The notes under the pieces: generated by a model
Seen by the model: the letters and a program-made list of their open reading frames with translations, nothing else
What the model was told of the DNA's origin: nothing
Databases searched by the model: none
Made by a program: the position numbers and the translations under genes
Shown here: piece by piece, positions 38,317 through 50,452 of the stretch
Numbering within the stretch: the first letter of the stretch is position 1
Layout of the letters: the number at the start of each line of letters is the position of its first letter
NCBI RefSeq assembly: GCF_014280875.1
Contig: NZ_JACLAL010000005.1
Coordinates: 248,001-312,000, forward strand
DNA length: 64,000 nt
Direction of reading: 5' to 3'
Source of the DNA: Paenirhizobium daejeonense
GTDB taxonomy: Bacteria; Pseudomonadota; Alphaproteobacteria; Rhizobiales; Rhizobiaceae

Positions 38317-40836
38317 TTGGGGCAGGTCGCCAAGCACGAATCCGTAAATGAGCAGGCTTACGGCCGGCTCGCCCAACCGCTGATGGTTGTAGAAGAAAAC
38401 TATCCCCTTGCCCTTCCGCCAAGACCGACACGCAATGCTGCCCTGCAACTGGCGGAGGGCTCGGCGAGGCTTTTGCGGGCGGGGAGGACGGCTTTAGCGG
38501 GTGAGGAGGCCCATGGCCACCTCTTCCATTTCGTCCCAGTCTTCCTTGGAGTCGGTGCCGTCACATGGTTCAGCATGGCCGAGCCGCCCGGCGCTATCGC
38601 CCTTTTCATTATGTTTGGCGTTCTTGCGACGGTCGCGTGGGTCGTGCGCTACGGTCGGCTGTTTGTGGCCTTCGGTGCGTTTGCAACTACTCTTTTTGTC
38701 GCGGGGATGATGCTTGCCAATGCGGAGGCATGGCGGGAGGGGACCATCATTCTGGATACGCCGGTCACCACTGTCGTCTCCGGCATCGTTGAGCGGCGGG
38801 AAGCGGGATCGAGGGGTGAATGGCGATATGTGGTGAGAGTGACGTCAACCAGAGACCCACAGATCCGCCGGCCGCCCGAACGCGTGTCGCTTCTTGCCCG
38901 CGGCAAGCACGAGCCGGCGCCGATCGGCGGATATCTCTCCGGCCGGGCACGCCTATCCCCGCCATCCGGTCCCGCATTGCCGGGGCTCAATGATTTCGCT
39001 TTCGCCAGCTATTTCGATGGCGTCGGCGCAGTCGGTTTTTTCCTGGGGCCACCGCAATCGCAGTCGAGGCCTTACGAAGGAGGAGCCGAGACATGGGGGC
39101 TGCGGTTCGACCGGACGCTTTTTTCTCTCCGGGACGATATTTCGACACGTATTCGATCCGTCATTCCTGGCGATCCCGGCGCCTTCGCGGCATCCATTAT
39201 CACCGGCGAGCGACGCTCCATGTCGAAGGAGGCTACGGAGGCGCTCCGGCTTTCAGGTCTGGCGCACATCACCGCCATTTCCGGACTCAACATGGCGCTT
39301 GCCGCAGGTATCTTCTTCGTCGGTCTGCGCAAGCTGCTGAGTCTGCTACCGGGGCTTGCCCACGCGGTTTCGATCAAGAAGCTTGCAGCCACCGGCGCGC
39401 TTGTCGGGGCTTTCACCTACCTGCTCATCTCCGGATATCAGGTCTCTGCCGTTCGCGCCTTCCTCATGACGGCGATCATGCTCATGGCGGTTCTGTTCGA
39501 CCGACCGGCAATCAGTCTGAGAAATCTTGCGCTAGCCGCGATCGTCATCGTTGCCGTGACGCCTTCGGCGATCATGGGGCCGAGCTTCCAGATGTCGTTT
39601 GCCGCGACAGCCGCGCTGATCGCCGGTTATGCGGCGTGGCGAGACAGGCCCGCGAGACGATGGATCCCTGATTTCGACTTTCCCGGCGCGAACGCGCTGC
39701 GCTGGAGTTGGGGCGTGATTGCCGGCACCATCATGACCTCGCTGATCGGCGGCCTGTCGACGGCAGTCTTCGCCATCGCCCACTTTCATCGTCTCGCGCC
39801 GCATAGTCTCGAGGCAAATCTTGCCGCCATGCCACTGATTTCGTTGATCATCATGCCGGCCGGGCTCGTTGCGATGCTGCTGATGCCCTTCGGCCTCGAT
39901 ACCCCTTTCCTCGTTTCCATGGGCGTCGGTCTGGAATGGGTGCTGGTCATCGCGCGGGAGGTTTCCGCCTGGGGCGAGGGCGTCGGCTTTCTGCAGCCGC
40001 CGGCATGGTTTCTGCCCGTCGCATCCCTCGGCCTGCTGTTCCTTACCTTGTTAAGCAGCATCTGGCGGCATGTCGGCAGCCTGTTGCTTGTCATCGCTGG
40101 CTCGGCACTATTCTCAGGCGCAACGGGTGTTGAACGCGCAGACGTGCTGGTCTCAGAGGATGGCCGTTTGGTTGGCCTGCTTAAACCGCCCGCGATAGTC
40201 GCTACAAACCGCGCCCGCCCGCCATCCTTCATATACGATCAGTGGACTGCGGCCCTGCAATTGAAGACGCATATCGCTCCCGATGAAATAGCCGTTACCG
40301 CTCCGCAAAAGACTGCTGATGGTGGTCGGGTGAAGCGAACTCCGGTGGAAGTGGACACGTCCGTCGAGCGCATGCGCCAAGCGCTGGCCGATATCGAAAT
40401 CGGCCGTTTCATCTGTGAGTCGAAGACATGGTGCATGGCAAGGTTGACCAACGGCTGGATCGTCGCAACGGTCGAGGACGGCGCGCTTGTGGGCAAGGCT
40501 TGTGATATCGCCGACCTGGTGATCTCCGAACGGCGCACGAACTTTCCCGGTTGCCTATCCGGTGCCGTCCTGATGACTGCCGAAACGCTGAGAAGAAGCG
40601 GCGCAATCGAACTTCGCCTCGGCGACCGCGCAACCCGGCAGTTTGCTGTTGAGGCATCCTTCAGCGGTCCGCCGCGCCCCTGGTCGCAGCATCGCTATTA
40701 CGATTGGCGCAGCGGCAAATTCCAGATGGCTTCAACGCCATTCACGCCTGGTCAAAACAGTCCCGTCGTGACCAGCGGAGGCGGCACCGTTTCAGAAATG
40801 CAGCCCGAAGCCACGATCAGTGATAACGGCGAATGA
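38317..40836 (+). CDS. comEC: ComEC/Rec2-family membrane protein lacking a visible metallo-beta-lactamase motif
   Basis: An 839-residue polytopic membrane protein. The N-terminal DUF4131-like region (about 80-230) leads into the ComEC competence core, with [15 protein letters not shown] (about residue 315-330) and many helices. ComEC forms the channel for single-stranded DNA uptake. The C-terminal about 250 residues have no HxHxDH motif, so the nuclease-like beta-lactamase domain is missing or degenerate. Start uncertain: TTG at 38317 has a GGGGGAG site that sits very close, and an ATG at 38383 is an alternative. Its 3' end overlaps lexA by 20 bp tail to tail. Confidence 0.8.
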   Translation: MGQVAKHESVNEQAYGRLAQPLMVVEENYPLALPPRPTRNAALQLAEGSARLLRAGRTALAGEEAHGHLFHFVPVFLGVGAVTWFSMAEPPGAIALFIMFGVLATVAWVVRYGRLFVAFGAFATTLFVAGMMLANAEAWREGTIILDTPVTTVVSGIVERREAGSRGEWRYVVRVTSTRDPQIRRPPERVSLLARGKHEPAPIGGYLSGRARLSPPSGPALPGLNDFAFASYFDGVGAVGFFLGPPQSQSRPYEGGAETWGLRFDRTLFSLRDDISTRIRSVIPGDPGAFAASIITGERRSMSKEATEALRLSGLAHITAISGLNMALAAGIFFVGLRKLLSLLPGLAHAVSIKKLAATGALVGAFTYLLISGYQVSAVRAFLMTAIMLMAVLFDRPAISLRNLALAAIVIVAVTPSAIMGPSFQMSFAATAALIAGYAAWRDRPARRWIPDFDFPGANALRWSWGVIAGTIMTSLIGGLSTAVFAIAHFHRLAPHSLEANLAAMPLISLIIMPAGLVAMLLMPFGLDTPFLVSMGVGLEWVLVIAREVSAWGEGVGFLQPPAWFLPVASLGLLFLTLLSSIWRHVGSLLLVIAGSALFSGATGVERADVLVSEDGRLVGLLKPPAIVATNRARPPSFIYDQWTAALQLKTHIAPDEIAVTAPQKTADGGRVKRTPVEVDTSVERMRQALADIEIGRFICESKTWCMARLTNGWIVATVEDGALVGKACDIADLVISERRTNFPGCLSGAVLMTAETLRRSGAIELRLGDRATRQFAVEASFSGPPRPWSQHRYYDWRSGKFQMASTPFTPGQNSPVVTSGGGTVSEMQPEATISDNGE

Positions 40837-41527
40837 GGCCGACGAGTTTGCCTTGAACCTTCACGCGGTCGGGTCCGAAGATGCGCGTCTCGTAGGCCGG
40901 ATTGGCGGCTTCAAGCGCAATCGATGCGCCGCGCCGACGGAAGCGTTTCAGCGTCGCTTCTTCGTCATCGACGAGTGCGACGACGATATCTCCGGGGCTT
41001 GCCGTCGATGTGTTGCGGATGATGACCGTATCGCCATCGAGAATGCCGGCGTCGATCATCGAATCGCCCTTGACCTCAAGCGCGTAATGTTCGCCCGAAC
41101 CCAGCATTTCCGCCGGAACTGTGATGTCGTGCGTATTGTTCTGGATTGCCGAGATCGGCACACCGGCGGCGATGCGGCCCATGACCGGAACGTTGACGGA
41201 ATTGGTGTTTTCCGCAACCGGCTTGGGCGGGCTGACAGGCTGCGGCTTGCCGAGACTTCCCTCGATGACGCTTGGCGAGAAACCGCGACGCGGCTGGAGG
41301 CTCGGCGTATAGGCTTCCGGCAGCTTGATGACCTCTAGAGCGCGCGCGCGGTTGGGCAGGCGACGAATGAAGCCACGCTCTTCGAGTGCCGTAATCAGAC
41401 GGTGGATGCCGGACTTGGAGGCAAGATCCAGCGCATCCTTCATCTCGTCGAATGACGGAGGCACACCCGATTCCTTCATCCGCTCGTGAATGAACAGAAG
41501 CAGTTCCTGTTGCTTGCGCGTCAGCAT
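40817..41527 (-). CDS. lexA: LexA repressor
   Basis: The SOS repressor, which cleaves itself when RecA is activated. The 236-residue protein has the N-terminal winged helix (about 1-65), the cleavage site Ala121-Gly122 in RIAAGVPI, the catalytic Ser156 in KGDSMIDAG and Lys194 in ATLKRF. The linker of about 35 residues between the domains is longer than in E. coli, as in alphaproteobacteria. The ATG at 41527 gives the usual [10 protein letters not shown] start. An operator of the alphaproteobacterial type lies at 41574-41588, so autoregulation is expected. Confidence 0.97.
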   Translation of the reverse strand: MLTRKQQELLLFIHERMKESGVPPSFDEMKDALDLASKSGIHRLITALEERGFIRRLPNRARALEVIKLPEAYTPSLQPRRGFSPSVIEGSLGKPQPVSPPKPVAENTNSVNVPVMGRIAAGVPISAIQNNTHDITVPAEMLGSGEHYALEVKGDSMIDAGILDGDTVIIRNTSTASPGDIVVALVDDEEATLKRFRRRGASIALEAANPAYETRIFGPDRVKVQGKLVGLIRRYH

Positions 41528-41573
41528 GTTGCGGTGCCTCGAATGTGAAACAAATACAGAACAGACACTATCT

Positions 41574-41588
41574 GTTCCATTTGTGTTC
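41574..41588 (+). promoter_or_regulatory. LexA-binding site (SOS box) GTTC-N7-GTTC
   Basis: The direct repeat GTTC CATTTGT GTTC matches the known alphaproteobacterial LexA operator. It lies 47 bases upstream of lexA. An overlapping palindrome GAACAGA...TCTGTTC extends to its left (about 41559-41577). The site is 155 bases from the divergent VOC gene, which could also be affected. Confidence 0.8.
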
Positions 41589-41742
41589 TGCAAGTGCCTA
41601 AATTTCCGTGAAGAACCGATCAAGGATCGTCATTTTCCTTTCTCGGCCTGTCGAGGGGGCTGCCGGTCCCGCCTGCTTGCCAATCGGCAGCAAAAGGCTA
41701 AAACCTGCGCCCGTCACAACGGCGAGCGAAAGGGCTCCGATT

Positions 41743-42636
41743 ATGTCCGACCATCAAGAGAGCCTGCGCGCGCTCGATCATGTCGTCTTGCCCGTCATGG
41801 CGCTGGATGAGGCTCGTGCGCGGCTTGCAAGCCTGGGGTTCACCGTAGCTGCCGATGCCCGCCACCCATTCGGGACGGAAAACGCCTGCGTGTTCTTCTC
41901 CGATGATACCTATCTGGAGCCTCTGGCGGTTGCGAGCCGGGAGGAGTGCGAGGCGGCGGCCCGCGCTGGAAACGTATTCGTTGCGCGCGATCAGGCGTTT
42001 CGTTTTCGTCGGGGAGAAGGTGCTTCGGCGATTGTCGTCAAGAGCCTGGACGCGACCGCTGACCACGCAAGGTTCGGCGCTGCGGGGTTTTCGGCGGGCG
42101 ACATGCTGTATTTCGAACGCCCGATGAAGCTGCCGGATGGCACTGAAACGACTGCAGGTTTCCGCCTGGCCTTCGCAAGCGATCTGCGCGCCCCCGATTT
42201 CTTCCTGTTTGCATGCCAGCGGGTCAATGCTCTTCCTGCCAATCGGGGTGGTCTGGAGCGTCATGACAATGGCGTGCTCGGCATTGCCGCTGTGGTCCTG
42301 AGCGAGGAGAACCCCTCCGATTTTCAGTACCTCCTTGAAACCGTGTTCGGTCAACGCGAAATAGAGGCGCATTCGTTCGGCATCGGCCTGCAGTCGGCCA
42401 ATGTTCGCATCGAGGCGCTGACGTCTGCGGGGTTGAGCGGCTATTACGGCATTGCTTCCAGCCCGCGCGGGCGGGGGCTGGATGCCGTAGCAGTCGTCTT
42501 CCGTGTCGGTGATATCGGCGTGACAGAGCGACTGCTCGCTGATAGGGGCATCGCATTCGCGCGCCATGGGGCGCGGCTCGTCGTGCCTCCGGCTGCGGGG
42601 CAGGGTGTTTCTTTTGTTTTCGAGGGTATCGCATGA
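41743..42636 (+). CDS. VOC/glyoxalase-like domain protein
   Basis: A 297-residue protein of the vicinal oxygen chelate fold. The start [21 protein letters not shown] is a typical glyoxalase-type first strand and helix, with further strands near YLEPLAV and FRLAF, and a second half from [10 protein letters not shown] to the end, so it has two paired VOC halves. Enzyme function unknown. Its last four bases overlap the kdsA start (ATGA), showing translational coupling. The ATG at 41743 has AAAGGG upstream; the open frame extends to 41608 without a ribosome site. Confidence 0.75.
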   Translation: MSDHQESLRALDHVVLPVMALDEARARLASLGFTVAADARHPFGTENACVFFSDDTYLEPLAVASREECEAAARAGNVFVARDQAFRFRRGEGASAIVVKSLDATADHARFGAAGFSAGDMLYFERPMKLPDGTETTAGFRLAFASDLRAPDFFLFACQRVNALPANRGGLERHDNGVLGIAAVVLSEENPSDFQYLLETVFGQREIEAHSFGIGLQSANVRIEALTSAGLSGYYGIASSPRGRGLDAVAVVFRVGDIGVTERLLADRGIAFARHGARLVVPPAAGQGVSFVFEGIA

Positions 42637-43481
42637 GCAATTCCACCAATTCCGAAGTCTTCGTGGGCGAGGGCGATAACCGTGTGCTTTTCTCCAATAG
42701 CGCCCGCTTCGCCCTGATCGCCGGTCCCTGCCAGATGGAGAGCCGCGATCACGCCTTCATGATCGCCGGCGTCCTCAAGGAGCTTTGCGATCGCCTCGGC
42801 CTTGGCCTCGTCTACAAGTCGTCCTTCGACAAGGCGAACCGCACCTCCCTTTCGGGCAAGCGCGGCATCGGCCTTGAAAAGGCGCTTGAAGTCTTTGCCG
42901 ACCTGAAGAAGGAATACGGTTTCCCCGTGATCACCGACATCCATACGGAAGAGCAGTGCGCGGCGGTCGCACCCGTGGTCGACATGCTGCAGATCCCGGC
43001 GTTTCTTTGCCGCCAGACGGATTTGCTGGTCGCGGCTGCAAAGACCGGCCGTGTCATCAACGTCAAGAAGGGCCAGTTTCTTGCTCCCTGGGACATGAAG
43101 AATGTCCTTAACAAGATAACCACCAGCGGAAATCCTAATGTTCTGCTGTGCGAGCGCGGCGCTTCCTTCGGCTACAACACGCTGGTTTCCGACATGCGGT
43201 CGCTGCCGATCATGGCGGAAACCGGGGCTCCGGTGGTCTTTGACGCTACCCATTCCGTGCAGCAGCCGGGCGGGCAGGGCGGTTCGACCGGCGGCGACCG
43301 CCGTTTCGTCGAGACCCTGGCGCGCGCTGCGATCGCGGTCGGCATTGCCGGGCTCTTCGTCGAGACTCACGAGGACCCGGATAATGCTCCCTCCGACGGA
43401 CCTAACATGGTCCGGCTGGACGACATGCCGAGGCTTCTGGAGAAGCTCCTCGCGTTCGACGCGATCGCCAAGAGTAACTGA
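42633..43481 (+). CDS. kdsA: 3-deoxy-8-phosphooctulonate (KDO8P) synthase
   Basis: It condenses arabinose 5-phosphate with phosphoenolpyruvate to KDO8P for lipopolysaccharide. The 282-residue protein has [10 protein letters not shown] near the N-terminus, [34 protein letters not shown] and [12 protein letters not shown]. It is coupled to the VOC gene and followed by a terminator. Enolase, encoded next, makes its substrate PEP. Confidence 0.97.
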   Translation: MSNSTNSEVFVGEGDNRVLFSNSARFALIAGPCQMESRDHAFMIAGVLKELCDRLGLGLVYKSSFDKANRTSLSGKRGIGLEKALEVFADLKKEYGFPVITDIHTEEQCAAVAPVVDMLQIPAFLCRQTDLLVAAAKTGRVINVKKGQFLAPWDMKNVLNKITTSGNPNVLLCERGASFGYNTLVSDMRSLPIMAETGAPVVFDATHSVQQPGGQGGSTGGDRRFVETLARAAIAVGIAGLFVETHEDPDNAPSDGPNMVRLDDMPRLLEKLLAFDAIAKSN

Positions 43482-44963
<1,482 letters not shown>

Positions 44964-44986
44964 TTTTTCCAATTGCGGCATTTTCG

Positions 44987-45018
44987 GCCCGCGCCCTGAA
45001 AAGGGGCGCGGGCTTTTT
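44987..45018 (+). terminator. rho-independent terminator after eno
   Basis: A perfect 10-bp GC stem (44987-44996 with 45004-45013) with a 7-base loop is followed by five T. Confidence 0.92.
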
Positions 45019-45104
45019 CGTTTGCCGACACTCTCGGTCAACGAACGGTTAAGCTCTGAACGCTAATCTGAATGAACTGTTTTGCGTTTCAGGGCATCGT
45101 GCAT

Positions 45105-45422
45105 ATGTGGACCAGGCATCACAAAAAAAGAAAATTCGGACGCCTCGTTCTTCCCGCTGTCACTGTCGCCTTTCTTTCCTACTTCGGTTATCATTCCGTG
45201 CATGGCGATTTCGGTCTGCGTGCGGCGCAGGAATTCGAGCGCCAGCGTGTGGTTCGCAGCGGTGAGCTTGCGCACCTCGTGGCTCAGCGCAAACAGCTTG
45301 AGCGACAGGTGGAGTTGATGAGCGACGGCTCGCTGGAGCGTGACATGATCGATGAGAAGGCGCGTTACCAGCTGAACATGTCCAGGCCCGACGAAATCGT
45401 CATTTTTAACAAGGCCTTGTAG
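45105..45422 (+). CDS. ftsB: FtsB/DivIC-family septum formation initiator
   Basis: A 105-residue cell-division protein. A basic cytoplasmic start (HHKKRKFGR) is followed by one transmembrane helix (about 14-33) and a coiled coil (about 45-75, with LAHLVAQRKQLERQVELM), then RDMIDEKARYQLNM, which matches the conserved FtsB end. It recruits septal peptidoglycan synthesis with FtsL and FtsQ. Its position between eno and pdhA is a known rhizobial order. The start at 45105 has AGGG upstream. Confidence 0.88.
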   Translation: MWTRHHKKRKFGRLVLPAVTVAFLSYFGYHSVHGDFGLRAAQEFERQRVVRSGELAHLVAQRKQLERQVELMSDGSLERDMIDEKARYQLNMSRPDEIVIFNKAL

Positions 45423-45570
45423 TTAACCGAAATCAGGTTAATTGAAGATTTCATAAAAAATTCATGTGCTTACATAGAATGTGAGGCATGCAATTCTGGC
45501 ATTGCGGTTGAGCTCTTTCTTGCTTATTCTGCGGCCAACCAAATTCGACCATAACGCACGGGAGGGATGA

Positions 45571-46617
45571 ATGGCGCCGCGCAAATCCGCGACTGCTACC
45601 AGCCGCAAAACTACGGCCAAGCCTGCGAAGAAGGATTTCACCGAAGGAGCGATCAGCGAGTTCGACCGCGATACGGAGCTTAAGGCCTATCGTGAAATGC
45701 TTCTTATCCGCCGCTTCGAGGAAAAGGCCGGCCAGCTTTACGGCATGGGCTTCATTGGCGGTTTCTGTCACCTTTATATCGGCCAGGAAGCTGTCGTCGT
45801 CGGCATGCAGATGGCGTTGAAGGATGGCGATCAGGTCATCACCGGTTATCGTGACCACGGCCACATGCTGGCCTGCGGCATGAGTGCCCGCGGCGTCATG
45901 GCTGAGTTGACTGGTCGTCGTGGCGGCTTGTCGAAAGGCAAGGGCGGCTCGATGCACATGTTCTCCAAGGAGAAGAACTTCTACGGCGGTCACGGTATCG
46001 TCGGCGCCCAGGTGTCGCTCGGTACCGGTCTGGCCTTCGCCAACAGCTATCGTGACAACGGTCTCGTCTCGGTCGCCTACTTCGGTGACGGTGCCGCCAA
46101 CCAGGGTCAGGTCTACGAAAGCTTCAACATGGCCGAGCTCTGGAAGCTTCCGGTCATCTACGTGATCGAGAACAACCGCTACGCCATGGGTACGGCCGTC
46201 TCGCGCGCTTCCGCGCAGACGAACTTCTCGCAGCGCGGCGTCTCCTTCAATATCCCCGGCATTCAGGTCGACGGGATGGATGTCCGCGCGGTTCGCGCCG
46301 CGGGCGAGCAGGCTGCCGAATATTGCCGCGCCGGCAAGGGCCCGGTCATCCTCGAAATGATGACCTATCGCTACCGCGGTCACTCCATGTCCGACCCGGC
46401 GAAGTATCGCTCAAAGGATGAAGTGCAGAAGATGCGTTCCGAGCACGATCCGATCGAGCAGGTTCGCAACCGCCTGCTGGAAAAGGGCTGGGCCAGCGAA
46501 GAGGAGCTGAAGCAGATCGACAAGGACGTCCGCGACATCGTTGCCGACAGCGCCGATTTCGCCCAGGCCGACCCGGAGCCGGATGCATCCGAGCTCTACA
46601 CCGATATCCTGTTGTAA
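45571..46617 (+). CDS. pdhA: pyruvate dehydrogenase E1 component, alpha subunit
   Basis: Half of the heterotetrameric E1 that decarboxylates pyruvate with thiamine diphosphate. The 348-residue protein shows the ThDP motif [11 protein letters not shown]...NN (about 171-200), [10 protein letters not shown] and the phospho-loop-like [12 protein letters not shown] 30-residue Ala/Lys/Thr-rich N-terminus precedes the core. GGGAGG lies upstream. It begins the operon pdhA-pdhB-pdhC, with two small gaps. Confidence 0.97.
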   Translation: MAPRKSATATSRKTTAKPAKKDFTEGAISEFDRDTELKAYREMLLIRRFEEKAGQLYGMGFIGGFCHLYIGQEAVVVGMQMALKDGDQVITGYRDHGHMLACGMSARGVMAELTGRRGGLSKGKGGSMHMFSKEKNFYGGHGIVGAQVSLGTGLAFANSYRDNGLVSVAYFGDGAANQGQVYESFNMAELWKLPVIYVIENNRYAMGTAVSRASAQTNFSQRGVSFNIPGIQVDGMDVRAVRAAGEQAAEYCRAGKGPVILEMMTYRYRGHSMSDPAKYRSKDEVQKMRSEHDPIEQVRNRLLEKGWASEEELKQIDKDVRDIVADSADFAQADPEPDASELYTDILL

Positions 46618-46636
46618 GTTGGGAGAGGGTAAGCCC

Positions 46637-48028
46637 ATGCCAATCGATATTCTCATGCCCGCCCTTTCTCCGACCATGGAAGAGGGTACCCTGTCCAAGT
46701 GGGTCAAGAAGGAAGGCGACGCCGTAAAGTCCGGCGACGTGATCGCCGAAATCGAAACCGACAAGGCCACCATGGAAGTGGAAGCCGTTGATGAAGGCGT
46801 GCTCGGCAAGCTTCTGGTTGCCGCCGGCACCGAAAACGTCAAGGTCAACACGCCGATCGCAGTACTGCTGCAGGATGGCGAAACCGCCGCCGACATCGGC
46901 AACGAAAAGCCTGCCGCTTTGCCGAAGGCCGACGTTGCCCCGGCTCCTGCCGCTGTCGAAGCCGAAAAGCCGGCTGCTTCCGCTTCGGTTCCAGCTGCAC
47001 CCGTTGTAACCGTCGCCGCCGATCCGGATATCCCGGCCGGCACCGAAATGGTGACCATGACCGTTCGCGAAGCGCTTCGCGAAGCCATGGCCGAGGAAAT
47101 GCGCTCCAATCCGGACGTCTTCATCATGGGCGAGGAAGTCGCCGAGTATCAGGGCGCCTACAAGATCACCCAGGGCCTTCTGCAGGAATTCGGTCCGAAG
47201 CGCGTGGTCGACACCCCGATCACCGAGCACGGCTTTGCCGGCGTCGGCGTCGGTGCGGCCATGGCAGGCCTTCGCCCGATCGTCGAGTTCATGACCTTCA
47301 ACTTCGCCATGCAGGCGATTGACCAGATCATCAACTCCGCGGCCAAGACACTCTACATGTCCGGCGGCCAGATGGGCGCACCGATCGTGTTTCGTGGTCC
47401 GAACGGAGCGGCCGCACGTGTTGCGGCCCAGCACAGCCAGGACTACGCATCCTGGTACAGCCACATTCCGGGCCTCAAGGTCATCCAGCCATATACGGCC
47501 GCTGATGCCAAGGGTCTGCTGAAGGCTGCCATCCGCGATCCGAACCCGGTGATCTTCCTCGAAAACGAAATCCTCTACGGTCATTCCTTTGAAGTGCCGA
47601 AGCTCGATGATTTCGTCCTGCCGATCGGCAAGGCGCGCATCCACAAGGCCGGCTCCGACGTCACGGTCGTATCCTGGGGCATTGGCATGACCTATGCCAC
47701 CAAGGCTGTCGAGGAACTGTCCAAGGAAGGCATCGACGTCGAGCTGATCGACCTTCGCACCATCCGTCCGATGGACATCCCGACCGTGGTCGAATCGGTC
47801 AAGAAGACCGGTCGTCTCGTCACGGTCGAGGAAGGTTATCCGCAGTCGTCGGTCGGCACCGAAATCGCCACCCGCGTCATGCAGCAGGCCTTCGATTACC
47901 TCGATGCGCCGATCCTGACGATTGCCGGCAAGGACGTTCCGATGCCTTACGCGGCAAATCTCGAAAAGCTGGCGCTGCCGAATGTCGGCGAAGTCGTCCA
48001 GGCGGTGAAAACCGTCTGCTACAAGTAA
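46637..48028 (+). CDS. pdhB: pyruvate dehydrogenase E1 component, beta subunit with N-terminal lipoyl domain
   Basis: The 463-residue subunit has a lipoyl domain (about 1-80, lipoylated Lys43 in ETDKATMEV), a Pro/Ala linker (about 85-135) and the transketolase-like E1-beta domain (about 140-463). A lipoyl domain fused to E1-beta is typical of alphaproteobacteria. The start was placed at 46637, after GGGAGAGGG. A further frame starting at 46541 lies inside pdhA and was rejected. Confidence 0.96.
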   Translation: MPIDILMPALSPTMEEGTLSKWVKKEGDAVKSGDVIAEIETDKATMEVEAVDEGVLGKLLVAAGTENVKVNTPIAVLLQDGETAADIGNEKPAALPKADVAPAPAAVEAEKPAASASVPAAPVVTVAADPDIPAGTEMVTMTVREALREAMAEEMRSNPDVFIMGEEVAEYQGAYKITQGLLQEFGPKRVVDTPITEHGFAGVGVGAAMAGLRPIVEFMTFNFAMQAIDQIINSAAKTLYMSGGQMGAPIVFRGPNGAAARVAAQHSQDYASWYSHIPGLKVIQPYTAADAKGLLKAAIRDPNPVIFLENEILYGHSFEVPKLDDFVLPIGKARIHKAGSDVTVVSWGIGMTYATKAVEELSKEGIDVELIDLRTIRPMDIPTVVESVKKTGRLVTVEEGYPQSSVGTEIATRVMQQAFDYLDAPILTIAGKDVPMPYAANLEKLALPNVGEVVQAVKTVCYK

Positions 48029-48043
48029 CGGGAGGGTAGTAAC

Positions 48044-49390
48044 ATGCCGATCAACATCACGATGCCGGCACTCTCCCCGACCATGGAAGAGGGCAATCTT
48101 GCCAAGTGGCTTGTCAAGGAAGGCGACCAGATCAAGTCGGGCGATGTCATTGCCGAGATCGAGACCGACAAGGCGACCATGGAAGTGGAAGCTGTCGACG
48201 AGGGGACACTTGCGAAGATCGTCGTGCCGGCTGGAACCGAAGGCGTCAAGGTCAACACCCTGATTGCCGTTCTGGCCGCGGAAGGCGAGGATGTTCAGGC
48301 CGCCGCCGCAGGCGGTGCTGCCTCCGCTCCCGCTCCGAAGGCCGAAGCCGCACCTGCTGCTCAGCCTGTTCCGGCTGCCGCAGCGCCCGTCGCTGCCGCG
48401 GCTCCGGTTGCGGCTGCACCGGTAAAGTCGGATGCCAATCGCGTCTTCGCTTCGCCATTGGCCCGTCGTCTGGCCAAGGAAGCCGGTCTCGACCTTTCCG
48501 TCGTCTCCGGCACCGGCCCGCATGGCCGCGTCGTCAAGAGCGATATCGAGAAGACAATTGCGTCCGGCGGTGCAAAGGCTGCTCCGGCACCGGCTGCAGC
48601 AGCATCCGCCGCCGCTCCGGCTCCGGCCCTTGCCAAGGGTGCGGGCGACGACGCCGTTCTCAAGCTGTTCGAGCAGGGTTCCTACGAGGTCCTGCCGCAT
48701 GACGGCATGCGCAAGACGATCGCCTCGCGCCTTCTGGAATCGCACCAGACCGTTCCGTCCTACTTCGTCTCGATGGATTGCGAGATCGACGCACTGTTGA
48801 AGCTGCGCGCCGACATCAACAAGTCCGCCCCGACGGTGAAGACGGAAAAGGGCGAAGTTCCGACCTTCAAGTTGTCGGTCAATGACTTCATCATCAAGGC
48901 GATGGCGCTTGCGCTCCGCGACGTTCCGGCGGCAAACGCCTCGTGGACCTCCACTGCACGCCTCCTGCACAAGCATTCGGATGTCGGAGTGGCGGTTGCC
49001 ATTCCGGACGGCCTCATCACGCCGATCATTCGCAAGGCCGAGCAGAAGACGCTTTCCGTCATCTCCAACGAGATGAAGGACCTTGCCAAGCGCGCCCGTG
49101 ACAAGAAGCTGAAGCCGGATGAATACCAGGGCGGTACCACGGCGGTGTCCAACCTCGGCATGTTCGGCGTGTCGAACTTCACCTCGATCATCAATCCGCC
49201 TCATGCTTCGATCGTCTCGATCGGCGCCGGCATTGAAAAGCCGGTGGTGAAGAACGGCGAGATTAAGATCGGCACCGTCATGACCGCGACCTTCGCCTTC
49301 GACCACCGCGTCATCGATGGAGCGCTCGGCGCCGAACTCGCTTCGGCCTTCAAGCGCTATATAGAAAGCCCGATGGGAATGCTGGTCTGA
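48044..49390 (+). CDS. pdhC: dihydrolipoyllysine acetyltransferase (E2)
   Basis: The 448-residue core protein of the PDH complex, passing the acetyl group to CoA. The single lipoyl domain (about 1-80, Lys43 in ETDKATMEV) is followed by a long Ala/Pro linker, the peripheral subunit-binding domain ([14 protein letters not shown] ... [10 protein letters not shown], about 130-165), a second linker and the catalytic domain, with the HxxxDG motif FDHRVIDG near residue 425. It lies 15 bp after pdhB. Confidence 0.97.
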   Translation: MPINITMPALSPTMEEGNLAKWLVKEGDQIKSGDVIAEIETDKATMEVEAVDEGTLAKIVVPAGTEGVKVNTLIAVLAAEGEDVQAAAAGGAASAPAPKAEAAPAAQPVPAAAAPVAAAAPVAAAPVKSDANRVFASPLARRLAKEAGLDLSVVSGTGPHGRVVKSDIEKTIASGGAKAAPAPAAAASAAAPAPALAKGAGDDAVLKLFEQGSYEVLPHDGMRKTIASRLLESHQTVPSYFVSMDCEIDALLKLRADINKSAPTVKTEKGEVPTFKLSVNDFIIKAMALALRDVPAANASWTSTARLLHKHSDVGVAVAIPDGLITPIIRKAEQKTLSVISNEMKDLAKRARDKKLKPDEYQGGTTAVSNLGMFGVSNFTSIINPPHASIVSIGAGIEKPVVKNGEIKIGTVMTATFAFDHRVIDGALGAELASAFKRYIESPMGMLV

Positions 49391-49406
49391 CCGGGAGAGC
49401 GGTTCG

Positions 49407-50045
49407 ATGAAATCCGTTCTCTGCTACGGCGACAGTCTGACCTGGGGATACGATCCGGAGAACATGGGCCGGCATGCCCATGAGGATCGTTGGCCGAGTG
49501 TGCTGCAGGGCGCGCTTGGAGCCAGTGTCAGCGTCATCGCCGAAGGGTTGAACGGACGAACCACCGCCTATGACGACCATCTTGCCGATTGCGACCGCAA
49601 TGGCGTGAAACTGCTGCCGAGCGTGCTGGAGACGCACAAGCCGCTGGATCTCGTGATCCTCATGCTCGGCACCAACGACATGAAGCAAACTGTTGCCGGG
49701 ACTGCGATCGCTGCCGCCAAGGGTATTGGTCGCCTGATCCGGCAGGTCAGGCTGCATGACTGGGGTTTTGATTTTGAAGGTCCGGATGTGCTGGTGGTTT
49801 CGCCGCCTCCGGTCTGCGAGACTGCCAATGCTGCTTTCGCTGCCACGTTCAGGGGTGCGCTGGACGAATCGGCCATGCTCGCAAGTCTCTACCGGGATCT
49901 TGCCGATGAAAACGGTTGCGGTTTCTTCGATGCCGGACTGGTGGCGAAGACGACGCCGCTCGATGGAATTCATCTCGATGCGGCCAATACGCGCGCCATC
50001 GGGCGCGGTCTCGAGCCGGTCGTGCGCATGATGTTGGGTATATGA
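49407..50045 (+). CDS. SGNH/GDSL hydrolase (arylesterase-like)
   Basis: A 212-residue serine esterase. The nucleophile is in CYGDSLTWG (Ser about residue 9), block III is GTNDM (about 91) and the catalytic Asp-His pair is in DGIHLDAAN near residue 190. No signal peptide, so cytoplasmic. The start lies 16 bp after pdhC, so it is part of the pdh transcript. The substrate is not known. It may be an esterase working on acetyl or acyl-CoA-derived products, but that is a guess. Confidence 0.85.
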   Translation: MKSVLCYGDSLTWGYDPENMGRHAHEDRWPSVLQGALGASVSVIAEGLNGRTTAYDDHLADCDRNGVKLLPSVLETHKPLDLVILMLGTNDMKQTVAGTAIAAAKGIGRLIRQVRLHDWGFDFEGPDVLVVSPPPVCETANAAFAATFRGALDESAMLASLYRDLADENGCGFFDAGLVAKTTPLDGIHLDAANTRAIGRGLEPVVRMMLGI

Positions 50046-50135
50046 GTTCGATCCGAAAAAATTGATCAGGATCAAGGAGAAAGACGACCGGGTGAATAGA
50101 CTTTGAATATCGACCGACAAAAGAGGAGATATCGA

Positions 50136-50375
50136 ATGTCGAACACCCCGCACGAAATCCAGGACGAGTTTCCGGAATACGCAGAGAAGATGCACGCGCT
50201 GAAGGCTGGTGACGAGCGTTTTGGCAAGCTTCTGGAAGACTACCGCGAGGTGAACCGTGCGATCCATCGCGCCGAGACCGAGGTCGAGCCGGTCGGCGAC
50301 GTGCAGATGGAAACGATGCGCAAGCAGCGCATGGTTCTGAAGGATGAAATCTACGGGATGCTGACCAAGGCTTGA
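50136..50375 (+). CDS. DUF465/YdcH-family small protein
   Basis: A 79-residue helical protein. The pattern EDYREVNRAIHRAE... and a C-terminal MRKQRMVLKDEIYGML matches the DUF465 coiled-coil family. AAGAGGAG lies 7 bases before the ATG at 50136. It sits between the SGNH hydrolase and lpd genes in the pdh operon. DUF465 proteins have no established role in PDH. It is quite common in rhizobia. Confidence 0.82.
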   Translation: MSNTPHEIQDEFPEYAEKMHALKAGDERFGKLLEDYREVNRAIHRAETEVEPVGDVQMETMRKQRMVLKDEIYGMLTKA

Positions 50376-50452
50376 TCGGGCTGGTCTCATCCCTCGGAAG
50401 GGCTCCGTCGCAGGACGGGGCTCGCTCCGGACAAAAAGGGAGATGAAGACCA

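Noticed and set aside
46346..49306. A 986-codon minus-strand frame opposite pdhB-pdhC
   Set aside because: Antisense shadow: His, Arg and Gly runs and low-complexity composition; the plus strand carries clear PDH subunits.
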